Below, in pieces: positions 45,114-53,477 of a stretch of DNA of 64,000 bases (the first letter of the stretch is position 1; each line of letters begins with the position of its first letter). The stretch is from assembly GCA_937996625.1 (NCBI GenBank), contig CALKVA010000007.1, positions 59,094-123,093 on the forward strand, read 5' to 3'. The position numbers and the translations under genes were made by a program. A model generated the notes under the pieces. That model saw nothing but the letters and a program-made list of their open reading frames with translations. It did no database searches and was not told the origin of the DNA. This DNA comes from UBA5951 sp009936885 (GTDB lineage Bacteria > Pseudomonadota > Alphaproteobacteria > Puniceispirillales > Puniceispirillaceae).

Positions 45114-46556
45114 ATGACTGATGGTTTATACTTAAATTACATAGCTGGAGACTGGGTAGAGGGTACTTCAGAAATTGCCAATATAAACCCTTCTGACATT
45201 AGTGAAGTGGTAGCCCATCACGCTCTTGCAGATGCAAATCAAGCAAATCAAGCAATCGATGCCGCACAATCAGCCCTTTCTGGCTGGAAGAATAGCAACC
45301 CACAAACTCGGTTTGATATTCTGGATAAAATCGGGCGCATTATTATTACAAGGCAAGAGGAACTTGGCAATATTCTAGCTCGTGAAGAAGGGAAAACACT
45401 TGCTGAAGCAAAAGGAGAGGCATTCCGCGCTGGCCAATTTTTTCAATTTTATGCAGCAGAAGCATTACGGCGAACTGGCGAGCAAAATCTATCAACACGT
45501 CCAAACATTGATATCGAAATCGTAAGAGAGCCGATTGGCGTTACGGTTCTTATTACGCCATGGAACTTTCCTATTGCCATTCCTGCTTGGAAAATTGCGC
45601 CTGCGCTGGCACATGGCAATACAGTCGTGCTTAAGCCATCCGAAATCACACCAACAAGTGCCTATTATCTAACCAAAATTATGGAAGAAGCAGGCTTGCC
45701 TGCTGGTGTCTTTAATTTATTAGTAGCGAAAGGTGAGGATGTTGGGGAGGCGCTGGTCTCTCACCCTGCTGTTGCTGGTATTTCATTCACTGGATCAGTG
45801 CCAACAGGGCGTAAAATAGCCCAAGGTGCAATTCAGCATATGAAGAAAATCCAGATGGAAATGGGCGGAAAAAACCCAATGGTCATCATGGAAGATGCTG
45901 ATTTGGATATTGCCATTCCAGTGACTGTTAATGGCGCTTTCTACCAAACTGGACAGAGATGTACAGCCTCATCAAGGGTAATTGTCCATGAGAAAATCTA
46001 TGACGCGTTTGTGGAACGTTTTGTAGCTGAGATGGAGAGCTTATCTGTTGGACCTGCCCTTGATCCAGCAACACAAATTGGGCCTGTTGTCTCAGAAACG
46101 CAATTAAAATCAAACCTTTCTTATGTTGAAATCGCACGAAATGAGGGATGTGAAGTTGTAAATGCTCAACATCTAGCAGAACGTAATACAGGATATTTCC
46201 AGCGGCCAGGTGTTTTTTTGAATGCGACAAACCAGATGCGCACCTCACGCGAGGAAATTTTTGGACCAGTAGCATCTATCATTAAAGTTGGCGATTTTGA
46301 AGAAGCTGTTGCTACTGCAAATGATACGGTGTTTGGGCTATCCTCTGCTATCTGCACAAGCTCTCTTTATTACGCAAGAGAATTTAAGCGCCAGTCAGAA
46401 GCGGGAATGGCCATGGTTAATTTACCAACTGCTGGTGTTGATTATCATGTACCCTTTGGCGGTCGCAAGAACTCATCTTATGGCTCACGTGAGCAAGGTC
46501 GCGCTGCTATTGATTTTTATACCACAACAAAAACAACCTACAGCTTTGCTGGATAG
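45114..46556 (+). CDS. NAD(P)-dependent aldehyde dehydrogenase
   Basis: A 480-residue ALDH. Landmarks: TPWNFPIAIPAWKIAPALAHGNTVVLKPSE (near 148-177), ISFTGSVPTGRKIAQ (NAD loop), EMGGKNPMVI (catalytic Glu, near 250), FYQTGQRCTASSR (catalytic Cys near 285) and EEIFGPVASI. It resembles 2,5-dioxovalerate (alpha-ketoglutarate semialdehyde) dehydrogenases. GGGGAG lies just before the ATG. It is probably in one unit with the aminotransferase. Confidence 0.9.
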   Translation: MTDGLYLNYIAGDWVEGTSEIANINPSDISEVVAHHALADANQANQAIDAAQSALSGWKNSNPQTRFDILDKIGRIIITRQEELGNILAREEGKTLAEAKGEAFRAGQFFQFYAAEALRRTGEQNLSTRPNIDIEIVREPIGVTVLITPWNFPIAIPAWKIAPALAHGNTVVLKPSEITPTSAYYLTKIMEEAGLPAGVFNLLVAKGEDVGEALVSHPAVAGISFTGSVPTGRKIAQGAIQHMKKIQMEMGGKNPMVIMEDADLDIAIPVTVNGAFYQTGQRCTASSRVIVHEKIYDAFVERFVAEMESLSVGPALDPATQIGPVVSETQLKSNLSYVEIARNEGCEVVNAQHLAERNTGYFQRPGVFLNATNQMRTSREEIFGPVASIIKVGDFEEAVATANDTVFGLSSAICTSSLYYAREFKRQSEAGMAMVNLPTAGVDYHVPFGGRKNSSYGSREQGRAAIDFYTTTKTTYSFAG

Positions 46557-46583
46557 AAATTAAGCAGAAACTTATAGTAAAAC

Positions 46584-46614
46584 GGATGGTTTTATAGTTG
46601 CCATCCCTTTTTTT
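46584..46614 (+). terminator. Terminator after the aldehyde dehydrogenase gene
   Basis: GGATGG (46584-46589) pairs with CCATCC (46601-46606) across an 11-base loop and is followed by a T tract to 46614, 28 bp after the aldehyde dehydrogenase stop codon. The stem is only 6 bp. Confidence 0.55.
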
Positions 46615-46655
46615 ATTCTCTGTTATGAGATAATACGCACCGTCCGTTTTATACG

Positions 46656-46856
46656 CTATTTTAGATTTACTATAATATGACTTGTTGCATCACAAAAAGG
46701 GGCTTGTAGGGTTTTTAATATCGTCAACCTGTCAAATATGTTTGGGTCTTCGTCGAGCGTCTTTTGCGAGGTGCTACCAAAAACCTGTCTCAATTCAGTT
46801 AAAATTAGTGCGTTGGAATGTCTCTGAGCAAGATATGAAATATTATAACTTAAGTT
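46656..46856 (-). pseudogene. Possible gene remnant downstream of xylulokinase
   Basis: An open minus-strand frame of about 66 codons lies directly after xylB and ends at TAG (46656-46658), preceded by a stop at 46857-46859. It has no ATG, GTG or TTG start near its beginning. The predicted peptide is of ordinary composition (for example NALILTELRQVFGSTSQKTL and DPNIFDRLTILKTLQAPFCD), which suggests a remnant rather than random sequence. I do not recognise the family. Confidence 0.25.
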
Positions 46857-46865
46857 TTATCTAAT

Positions 46866-48326
46866 TTAATATTTTCGAGATTGTAATGATCTAATAGCAT
46901 TATAGGTAGCGCGCCATCTATTTCGTTTTTCATTGTGAAATCCACAATAATCGATTCTCGGATGAAAGATATGCTTGATATTTGGTTTCGTGAGTATGTC
47001 TGTTAACGACGCTCCTGAAGCAATAGCGCCAAGCCTTGCGGCTCCTAATGCACCGCCAAATTCACCTTCCATTGGCAGATGGATCGTCAAACCCGTGGTA
47101 TCTGCCATTAATTGTAGCCATTGGTGATTTTTGGAACCGCCCCCAACCGCTAGTAAAGAGCGTGGCCCCTGCCCAATTTTAGCAAGCACATCTGCGCATT
47201 CTGCCATTGCGTATGAGACACCCTCAAGAACTGCATAAGCCATTTCAGCATGGGTGTGACTTCGTGCCAGCCCAATAAACCCTGCTCTTGCATTCGCATC
47301 ATTAAGAGGTGTTCTCTCTCCTGAAAGATAGGGGTGAAACATTAAGGATGAGTGCTTATCTTGGATGGTTGATGCTGCTGTCGCAAGAGAGGCAATGGAG
47401 TGTCCAGTAATTTCAGATAGCCAGTTAAGCGAATCAGTTGCTGATAATACCACCACCATTTGATGCCATACATCCGGGAGTGCATGGCAGAATGCATGAA
47501 CGCCATTTTCAGCTGAAGGTAAAAATTTATCCGTAACACTGAAAATCACGCCTGAAGTACCCAGAGACAAAAAGGCATCTCCGGGGCAAACGACCCCCAA
47601 CCCGCAAGCCGAAGCCGCATTATCACCTGCCCCGCTTACCACAACAGGGGGGGTAATGCCCCATTTTTCTGCCAGCTTTTTGCGAAGAGCACCTGATGGC
47701 TGCGATCCTTCGCGCAAACCTGGCATTTGAGATATATCAAGACCACAATATCCAAGTAACTGCTCGCTATATTTCCGCTTCTCAACATCTAGCCACAAGG
47801 TACCGCTCGCATCTGACATATCTGAGAGCTTCTCGCCTGTAAGCCAGAATCTGACATAATCTTTGGGAAGCAAAATTGTTTTGATTCTATCAAATAATTC
47901 TGCCTCATAGTGAGACATCCAGACCGCTTTTGGCGCTGTAAAACCAGCCATAACAGCATTACCGCCAATTTTCCGAAATTCAGGATATTCAGTATCCAGC
48001 ATTCTTGCTTGAAGCTCGCAGCGGGCGTCATTCCACAAAATTGCAGGGCGTAATATCTTATCTGCTTTATCAAGTGCAACAAGACCATGCATCTGCCCCG
48101 ATAGCCCAATTCCCAAAAGCTGGCTTAAATGATGGCCTGCCTCATCCTTTAGCGAAGACATTATGGTATCAGTTGCATTAATCCAGTCTTGCGGATTTTG
48201 CTCTGAATAGCCTTCTACTGGTCTGCTAATCGCAAGCTCAACAGAATGGCTTGCTACTATCTCTCCATCTTCGCTTTGCAGTAATCCTTTAACAGACGAT
48301 GTGCCGATATCAAGACCAAGATACAT
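46866..48326 (-). CDS. xylB: Xylulokinase, XylB
   Basis: A 486-residue FGGY sugar kinase. The N-terminal phosphate motif is LGLDIGTSSVKGLL (about 3-16). The substrate segment LGIGLSGQMHGLVALD (near 70-85) is the xylulokinase hallmark, as is the following LWNDARC. The adenosine motif is VGGGSKNHQWLQLMADTTG near 400. It phosphorylates D-xylulose to xylulose 5-phosphate. No xylose isomerase or sugar transporter is adjacent, so the pentose source is unclear. Confidence 0.9.
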   Translation of the reverse strand: MYLGLDIGTSSVKGLLQSEDGEIVASHSVELAISRPVEGYSEQNPQDWINATDTIMSSLKDEAGHHLSQLLGIGLSGQMHGLVALDKADKILRPAILWNDARCELQARMLDTEYPEFRKIGGNAVMAGFTAPKAVWMSHYEAELFDRIKTILLPKDYVRFWLTGEKLSDMSDASGTLWLDVEKRKYSEQLLGYCGLDISQMPGLREGSQPSGALRKKLAEKWGITPPVVVSGAGDNAASACGLGVVCPGDAFLSLGTSGVIFSVTDKFLPSAENGVHAFCHALPDVWHQMVVVLSATDSLNWLSEITGHSIASLATAASTIQDKHSSLMFHPYLSGERTPLNDANARAGFIGLARSHTHAEMAYAVLEGVSYAMAECADVLAKIGQGPRSLLAVGGGSKNHQWLQLMADTTGLTIHLPMEGEFGGALGAARLGAIASGASLTDILTKPNIKHIFHPRIDYCGFHNEKRNRWRATYNAIRSLQSRKY

Positions 48327-48503
48327 GAACTCTCCTTTATAACGGTTAAATCCTCTCGGATCTATTATGACAGATACTCTTGCTGATTCCTATTAATTGC
48401 CTGAATTAAGCTTTTTTCTAAACTGTGTTATTCAAGTAATTCTGACGTAATTTAGTTCTAGTTTTGTTATAAATCTTCTGGTAGTTTAAAATCTTAAACC
48501 AAG

Positions 48504-49802
48504 ATGGTGATACTCTTAGCTGAAATGACCTCTTCTTATTCTTCTCAAGCTGAACTCATTCTTCGCAGGCTGTTTGAGCATGCGATATTTACAGCAGACC
48601 CGATGGAAACCATCGCTGAGTATCTTCCTGAAAAACCCTCTAGCAGAGTTGTTATTATCGGTGCTGGAAAGGCAAGTGCCCGGATGGCCGAAGCGGTGGA
48701 GCGTGTTTGGGGCAAATGCGATGGCATAGTGATAACACGCTACGGTTATGGAAGACCCTGTAAGGGAATAGAAATAATAGAAGCGGGCCACCCTGTTCCA
48801 GATGAGACAGGCGTTAAAGCAACACAAAAAATAGTAGAATTAATGCATGGCCTTGGCGAGGATGATTTTGTTCTCTGCTTAATTTCTGGGGGAGCTTCTG
48901 CCTTGTTATGCGCGCCATCAGGCACGCTCACATTGGCTGAAAAGCAGCATATAAATCAAGGCCTTTTGACAAGCGGAGCACCTATCGACCAAATTAATAT
49001 TGTTCGAAAACATCTAAGCGCTATAAAGGGCGGTCAATTAGCGGCAGCTGCTTATCCTGCAAAAATGCTAAGCTTGATTTTATCAGATGTACCAGGAGAT
49101 GATATCCAGTTTATTGGCTCTGGGCCTACAGTTGGCGATACCTCAAAATGCCAGCAAGCACTTCAAATAATAACTGATTATAATATTTCTGTTCCTGCCA
49201 CTGTAATTAAGCAGCTAAACACTCAATCAGGGGTATTAGCGCCTCAAGATATCCAACTTAGCAAAACACAGAATGTGATTTTTGCTTCTCCTTCTCAATC
49301 CCTGCAGGCCGCAGCAAAAATGGCAACCAGCGATTATGGCTTTGACGTCATAAATCTTGGCGATGCGTTGCAAGGAGAAGCAAGAGATGTTGCCTATCAT
49401 CACGCACAACAGGCAATTCATATCCAAAAACAATTATCAGATACGGACAATCCTGTCTTATTGCTTTCCGGGGGGGAGTTGACCGTTACTAAAAACGGAA
49501 ATGGCGTTGGCGGCCCAAATGCTGAGTTTTGTCTTGCTCTTGCTATTTCCTTAAATAAGCAGGCAGGTATTTTTGGTTTGGCAGGGGATACGGACGGTGT
49601 TGATGGGGCAGCCGAAATCGCAGGTGCTTTTATCACTCCCAATACTTTAGATGATGCCAAAAAAGCAGGTATATCGCCTCAAGAATCTTTAAATCAAAAT
49701 GACGCTCATAGTTTTTTTGAAATAATAGCTAATCAAATTATAACAGGGCCTACATTAACCAACGTAAATGATTTCAGAGCTATATTGATTTATCCCAGCT
49801 AA
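48504..49802 (+). CDS. Glycerate 2-kinase (DUF4147/MOFRL family)
   Basis: A 432-residue glycerate kinase of the GckA/TtuD type. N-terminal DUF4147 domain features: VVIIGAGKASARMAEAVE (about 50-67), IEAGHPVPDETG, LCLISGGASALL and NIVRKHLSAIKGGQLA. The C-terminal MOFRL domain has LLSGGELTVTKNGNGVGGPNAEFCLALA and GLAGDTDGVDGAAEIAGA. It makes 2-phosphoglycerate from D-glycerate, completing a glyoxylate-serine-hydroxypyruvate-glycerate route if a hydroxypyruvate reductase exists elsewhere. Starts at 48504 and 48525 are both possible. Confidence 0.92.
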   Translation: MVILLAEMTSSYSSQAELILRRLFEHAIFTADPMETIAEYLPEKPSSRVVIIGAGKASARMAEAVERVWGKCDGIVITRYGYGRPCKGIEIIEAGHPVPDETGVKATQKIVELMHGLGEDDFVLCLISGGASALLCAPSGTLTLAEKQHINQGLLTSGAPIDQINIVRKHLSAIKGGQLAAAAYPAKMLSLILSDVPGDDIQFIGSGPTVGDTSKCQQALQIITDYNISVPATVIKQLNTQSGVLAPQDIQLSKTQNVIFASPSQSLQAAAKMATSDYGFDVINLGDALQGEARDVAYHHAQQAIHIQKQLSDTDNPVLLLSGGELTVTKNGNGVGGPNAEFCLALAISLNKQAGIFGLAGDTDGVDGAAEIAGAFITPNTLDDAKKAGISPQESLNQNDAHSFFEIIANQIITGPTLTNVNDFRAILIYPS

Positions 49803-49808
49803 TGCTAG

Positions 49809-50093
49809 AAAACCTTCTTTAAAGCGCCTATTAATTACTCAACTCCCACAATTGAAGCTGGGGAGAGCAGGCTATATCAATATAACTGGGGTGTGACAGA
49901 CACATGGCTGAATATTGCAGATTATGTCTTCAAAGACGGCATTAAAGCATGTTTGCCATTGGCATCACCCGCCGTAAGAAAAGGAAAATGTATTGTCAGC
50001 CATTATAAGGTTAAGACCAATGAGCATAAATTAAATATTTGCGAAATTTCTGGCGATACTGGCTCCTACAAAGTTAAGTGCTACCCCAAATAA
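49809..50093 (+). CDS. Small uncharacterised ORF after glycerate kinase
   Basis: The frame is open from 49809 to TAA at 50091-50093. The only ordinary start is a GTG at 49893 (66 residues), but the upstream codons also read as plausible protein. The product has four Cys (KACLP, KGKCIV, LNICEI, VKCYPK) and a Lys-rich C-terminus. No signal peptide, membrane helix or recognised family was seen. It could be a small secreted-like domain that lost its N-terminus, or a decayed gene. Confidence 0.3.
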   Translation, partial: KTFFKAPINYSTPTIEAGESRLYQYNWGVTDTWLNIADYVFKDGIKACLPLASPAVRKGKCIVSHYKVKTNEHKLNICEISGDTGSYKVKCYPK

Positions 50094-50183
50094 TTTTTTC
50101 GCAAATAACACAGACATACTCAAATATAATACGAGCTATCCATTATTCGAGGGGACATACATAATGTGCTGATTTTCACATCT

Positions 50184-50205
50184 GCTAGATACAGTCCTAT
50201 CTAGC
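50184..50205. repeat. Perfect inverted repeat upstream of phoR
   Basis: GCTAGATA (50184-50191), six bases, then TATCTAGC (50198-50205): an 8-bp perfect inverted repeat about 90 bp before the phoR start. No T tract follows, so an operator is as likely as a terminator. Confidence 0.4.
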
Positions 50206-50290
50206 CAGCAACAGGATTGATAAAAATAGCTTGTTAATTTAATGCAAATATTTGGTTAATAGATTTGGCTAATTAAGCTATGATTAGGAA

Positions 50291-51433
50291 GTGTTTAAAA
50301 ATATGCTATTGGGTGTTCCTATTATGGGTATAATTAGTGCCGAAAAAACAGACCATACCAACATGGCAAATCGTGCAGATATGTTCTCCCTTTTTGGCAG
50401 AATGATGGATGATGCCTTATTACAAATCGACCATCAATCCGTTATAATAAACGCAAATCATGGGGCGGTTCGATTGCTTGGCGAGCATTTAATGGGTGCA
50501 TCTTTAACCCAGCGGCTAATTTATTCTGAGTTAATGGAAGATCTTGAGAGATGCGTTGCTTCCAACGAAATAACCGAATTCGCTGCAATACCATCCAATA
50601 ACGAATATCATCATATCCAAGGCAAAATCATGCCTTTCGGAAATGAAAGCCTTTTAGTGTTGCTAATGGATATGACGCTGCAACATAATCTTGAAAAAAT
50701 GCGCAGAGATTTTGTTGCTAATGTAAGTCATGAATTACGCTCTCCGCTTACCAGCCTAATAGGTTTTGTTGAAACACTCCAAAATTCGCCTGATATCGAA
50801 CAAAACATGCTGGAGAGATTCCTTAAAATTATGGAAGAAGAATCAAGGCGTATGTCTCGGCTAATTGATGATTTAATGTCCTTATCCAGAGTAGAAGTTG
50901 ATGAGCATATCGCGCCTACCGGAAAAGTATTCATCAGAACATTACTAACCTCTGTTATTGCATCCCTAAATAACCGAGCAATAAAAACAGGACATGTTAT
51001 TAACCTTGATGATAAACGCGTTCATATGTCAGAAGAACCAATTGTCAGAGGCGAGGTTGATGAAATAACAGAAGTCTTTCATAACTTAATAGATAACGCG
51101 TTGAAATATAGCTACTCAAAATCAATCATCACTGTTGAAATGTCTGATACGACCTCTGGACAGATAATAATCGACATAATAAATCGGGGCGATGGTATTG
51201 AAGAGAGACATATTCCGCGACTAACAGAACGCTTTTACCGCGTTGATAAGGGGCGGTCGCGCCAAATGGGCGGAACTGGCCTTGGATTAGCTATTGTAAA
51301 ACATATTGTTAATAAGCATAGAGGCCAGCTTATAATCACAAGCCAGCTCAAAGAGGTAACAAAGTTTCGTGTTATGATACCGTACTTTCATACTTTGCTT
51401 TCTGGATTAAGAGGCGGCGATGACCCTGCATAA
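50291..51433 (+). CDS. phoR: Phosphate regulon sensor histidine kinase, PhoR
   Basis: A 380-residue sensor kinase: an N-terminal PAS-like domain (about 30-130), a HisKA domain with the phosphoacceptor in FVANVSHELRSPLTSL (His147) and an HATPase domain with N box (EVFHNLIDNALKYS), RGDGI and GGTGLGLAIVKHIV. It would phosphorylate PhoB when phosphate is low. No transmembrane helix is visible, unlike many PhoR proteins. The annotated start is a GTG preceded by an in-frame TAG; the ATGs at 50303 and 50324 are alternatives. The phoB gene follows. Confidence 0.9.
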   Translation: MFKNMLLGVPIMGIISAEKTDHTNMANRADMFSLFGRMMDDALLQIDHQSVIINANHGAVRLLGEHLMGASLTQRLIYSELMEDLERCVASNEITEFAAIPSNNEYHHIQGKIMPFGNESLLVLLMDMTLQHNLEKMRRDFVANVSHELRSPLTSLIGFVETLQNSPDIEQNMLERFLKIMEEESRRMSRLIDDLMSLSRVEVDEHIAPTGKVFIRTLLTSVIASLNNRAIKTGHVINLDDKRVHMSEEPIVRGEVDEITEVFHNLIDNALKYSYSKSIITVEMSDTTSGQIIIDIINRGDGIEERHIPRLTERFYRVDKGRSRQMGGTGLGLAIVKHIVNKHRGQLIITSQLKEVTKFRVMIPYFHTLLSGLRGGDDPA

Positions 51434-51439
51434 TCATCT

Positions 51440-51457
51440 CTGTCACATTAGTGTCAT
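51440..51457 (+). promoter_or_regulatory. Pho box upstream of phoB
   Basis: CTGTCAC-ATTA-GTGTCAT: two 7-bp repeats separated by 4 bp, matching the PhoB site consensus CTGTCAT-N4-CTGTCAT, 69 bp before the chosen phoB start. It implies autoregulation by PhoB. Confidence 0.75.
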
Positions 51458-51525
51458 ATCTATGAACAATACATGGCTATAAAACTATAACTAGAATGAT
51501 GCTTGGTTGGGGCTTCGAGTTTGAT

Positions 51526-52245
51526 ATGACTTCTATAAATGTTCTTATAGCTGACGATGAGCCAAATCAGTTGGAACTTGTTAAATTTAATCTGGAGCAA
51601 GCAAATTTTAACGTAACCACCTCTGAAGATGGCGAGCAGACGGTAACGATTGCAGAGGAAACGCTTCCAGATATCATCATACTGGATTGGATGATGCCTT
51701 ATATGTCCGGGATTGAGGTTTGCCGTGTTTTACGCTCAAGAAGCTCAACACGCGAAATCCCAATTATTATGCTAAGCGCAAGAGGTGAGGATGGCGACCG
51801 CACCTTGGGGTTAGATATCGGCGCTGATGATTACATAACTAAACCATTTTCACCAAAAGAACTTATAGCCAGAATAAGAGCAGTTCTGCGCCGTGCGAAA
51901 CCTTCTCTAGTAAATGATGTATTAGAATGTGGAAGTTTGCGCTTATTTCCCAGCAAGAAATTAGTTGAACATCACGGAAGACCGGTAAAGTTAGGGCCTA
52001 AGGAATTTAAAATCTTGTCTATTTTAATGGAGCGTCCAGGGCAAGTATTTAGCAGAGCGCAATTACTAGATAAGGTGTGGGGACACGGAATATATATAGA
52101 AGACAGAACAGTTGATGTACATATCGGAAGACTTAGAAAAGCATTGCAAAAAAAAGCTAATGGAAACACGCCACCCGATTTAATCAGAACTGTTAGAAGT
52201 AGCGGGTATGCGCTGTCCTTAAACGAAAATAACGCAGCTCTCTAA
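51526..52245 (+). CDS. phoB: Phosphate regulon response regulator, PhoB
   Basis: About 239 residues, OmpR-type. The receiver domain has the acidic pocket ADDE (10-12), phosphoacceptor Asp54 in ILDWMMP, the switch Ser in MLSARGE and the TKPFSPKELIARIRAVLRR segment with its conserved Lys. The winged-helix domain (about 135-230) contains LGPKEFKIL, VFSRAQLLDKVWG and DRTVDVHIGRLRKAL. The frame starts at 51496, but MTSINVLIADDE at 51526 fits PhoB. Confidence 0.95.
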   Translation: MTSINVLIADDEPNQLELVKFNLEQANFNVTTSEDGEQTVTIAEETLPDIIILDWMMPYMSGIEVCRVLRSRSSTREIPIIMLSARGEDGDRTLGLDIGADDYITKPFSPKELIARIRAVLRRAKPSLVNDVLECGSLRLFPSKKLVEHHGRPVKLGPKEFKILSILMERPGQVFSRAQLLDKVWGHGIYIEDRTVDVHIGRLRKALQKKANGNTPPDLIRTVRSSGYALSLNENNAAL

Positions 52246-52299
52246 TTTTTTTACCTCAATCTATGCTGCCCCTATAAATTTTTTCCCTATAAATTTCAA

Positions 52300-52317
52300 T
52301 TGTCACTAAACTGTCAT
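52300..52317 (+). promoter_or_regulatory. Pho box upstream of pstS
   Basis: TTGTCAC-TAAA-CTGTCAT, a 7-4-7 direct repeat at the right distance to replace a -35 element, 51 bp before the pstS start codon. Same architecture as the site before phoB. Confidence 0.85.
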
Positions 52318-52368
52318 ATAGCGTCGTTAAACCACTTTCATCGTTAAATCATTTAAGAGGAATAAATC

Positions 52369-53406
52369 ATGCGTATTTTTTTCACTATAGCTGCAATCAC
52401 GGTGTCTGCCTCACTTATTAGTGCGGCAAATGCTCGTGAGCAGCTCAGTCTTGCTGGCTCATCAACAGTGTTACCTTTTGCGACTATTATTGCAGAAGAA
52501 ATGGGGAAAAACCCAAAATTTAAAACACCAGTGGTTGAATCAGGCGGCTCGTCTGTTGGCAAGAAAGGCGTTTGTGAGGGAATCGGAACACAATTTATTG
52601 ATATCGGCAATGCATCGTCCAGAATGAAAGTATCTGAGCTTGAGTTTTGTTCGGCAAACGGCGTTGATGTAACTGAAATCAAAGTCGGTTATGATGGAAT
52701 TGCGGTTGCAAATTCACTTCAAGGCCAAACACTAACAATTTCCAAAGCTGACCTAGGCAAAGCCCTTACAGCTGAAATTCCGCAAGAAGATGGTACTTGG
52801 ATTCCAAACTCATACAAAAAGTGGAGCGACATTAACGCAGCTTATCCTGATATCGAAATCCGCGTATATGGACCGCCAACAACATCTGGAACACGTGCAT
52901 CATTCGCAGAAATGGTCAACCAGAAAGCCTATTGTGGAAAAGACGAATTAGCTAAAAAAGCTTCTGCTGCAAGAGATGATAAGTCAGGCAAAAAGTGCCG
53001 TGCAATGCGTACTGACGGTGCATATATCGAAGCTGGTGAGCAAGATAACCTAATTGTTCAAAAGCTACAAGAAGATCCAATGTCATATGGCATTTTTGGC
53101 TTCTCATATCTTGACCAGAACAGAGACACATTACAGAGCGCAATTGTTGACGGAACAACAGCTACATTTGAGTTGATTGCCAGTGGTGACTATGCTATCT
53201 CACGAGCATTATGGTTTTATGTAAAACATGCTCACGTTGGCGTAGTTCCTGGAATGGATGAATATTTGATGACTTGGGTTAAAAATTGGGGCGATGATGG
53301 TATCCTAACAGATGCTGGAATGGTGCCAATGCCTGAGGCAGAGCGTGCTTCATACGAAAAGGCAATGTCAGAACTTCCTGTTCTAACTGCTGATATGCTA
53401 AAATAA
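52369..53406 (+). CDS. pstS: Phosphate ABC transporter substrate-binding protein, PstS
   Basis: A 345-residue periplasmic binding protein. The signal peptide (about 1-22, ending SAANA) has AGAGGA before the ATG. Phosphate-binding segments are visible: LAGSSTVLPF (about 27-36), SGGSSVGKKGVCEG, IDIGNASSRM and GTRASFAEMV. It captures phosphate for the PstCAB importer. It is preceded by a Pho box and followed by an attenuator-like hairpin. Confidence 0.95.
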   Translation: MRIFFTIAAITVSASLISAANAREQLSLAGSSTVLPFATIIAEEMGKNPKFKTPVVESGGSSVGKKGVCEGIGTQFIDIGNASSRMKVSELEFCSANGVDVTEIKVGYDGIAVANSLQGQTLTISKADLGKALTAEIPQEDGTWIPNSYKKWSDINAAYPDIEIRVYGPPTTSGTRASFAEMVNQKAYCGKDELAKKASAARDDKSGKKCRAMRTDGAYIEAGEQDNLIVQKLQEDPMSYGIFGFSYLDQNRDTLQSAIVDGTTATFELIASGDYAISRALWFYVKHAHVGVVPGMDEYLMTWVKNWGDDGILTDAGMVPMPEAERASYEKAMSELPVLTADMLK

Positions 53407-53422
53407 GCATCAATGATTAACC

Positions 53423-53455
53423 AGGGCGCCAAATATTTTGTTTGGCGCCCTTTGT
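53423..53455 (+). terminator. Attenuator hairpin between pstS and pstC
   Basis: An 11-bp stem (AGGGCGCCAAA at 53423-53433 with TTTGGCGCCCT at 53441-53451) and a 7-base loop, followed by TTTGTTATT. It starts 17 bp after the pstS stop. Partial termination here would keep PstS far more abundant than the membrane subunits. Confidence 0.85.
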
Positions 53456-53477
53456 TATTACAAATGGGGCTAAATAA

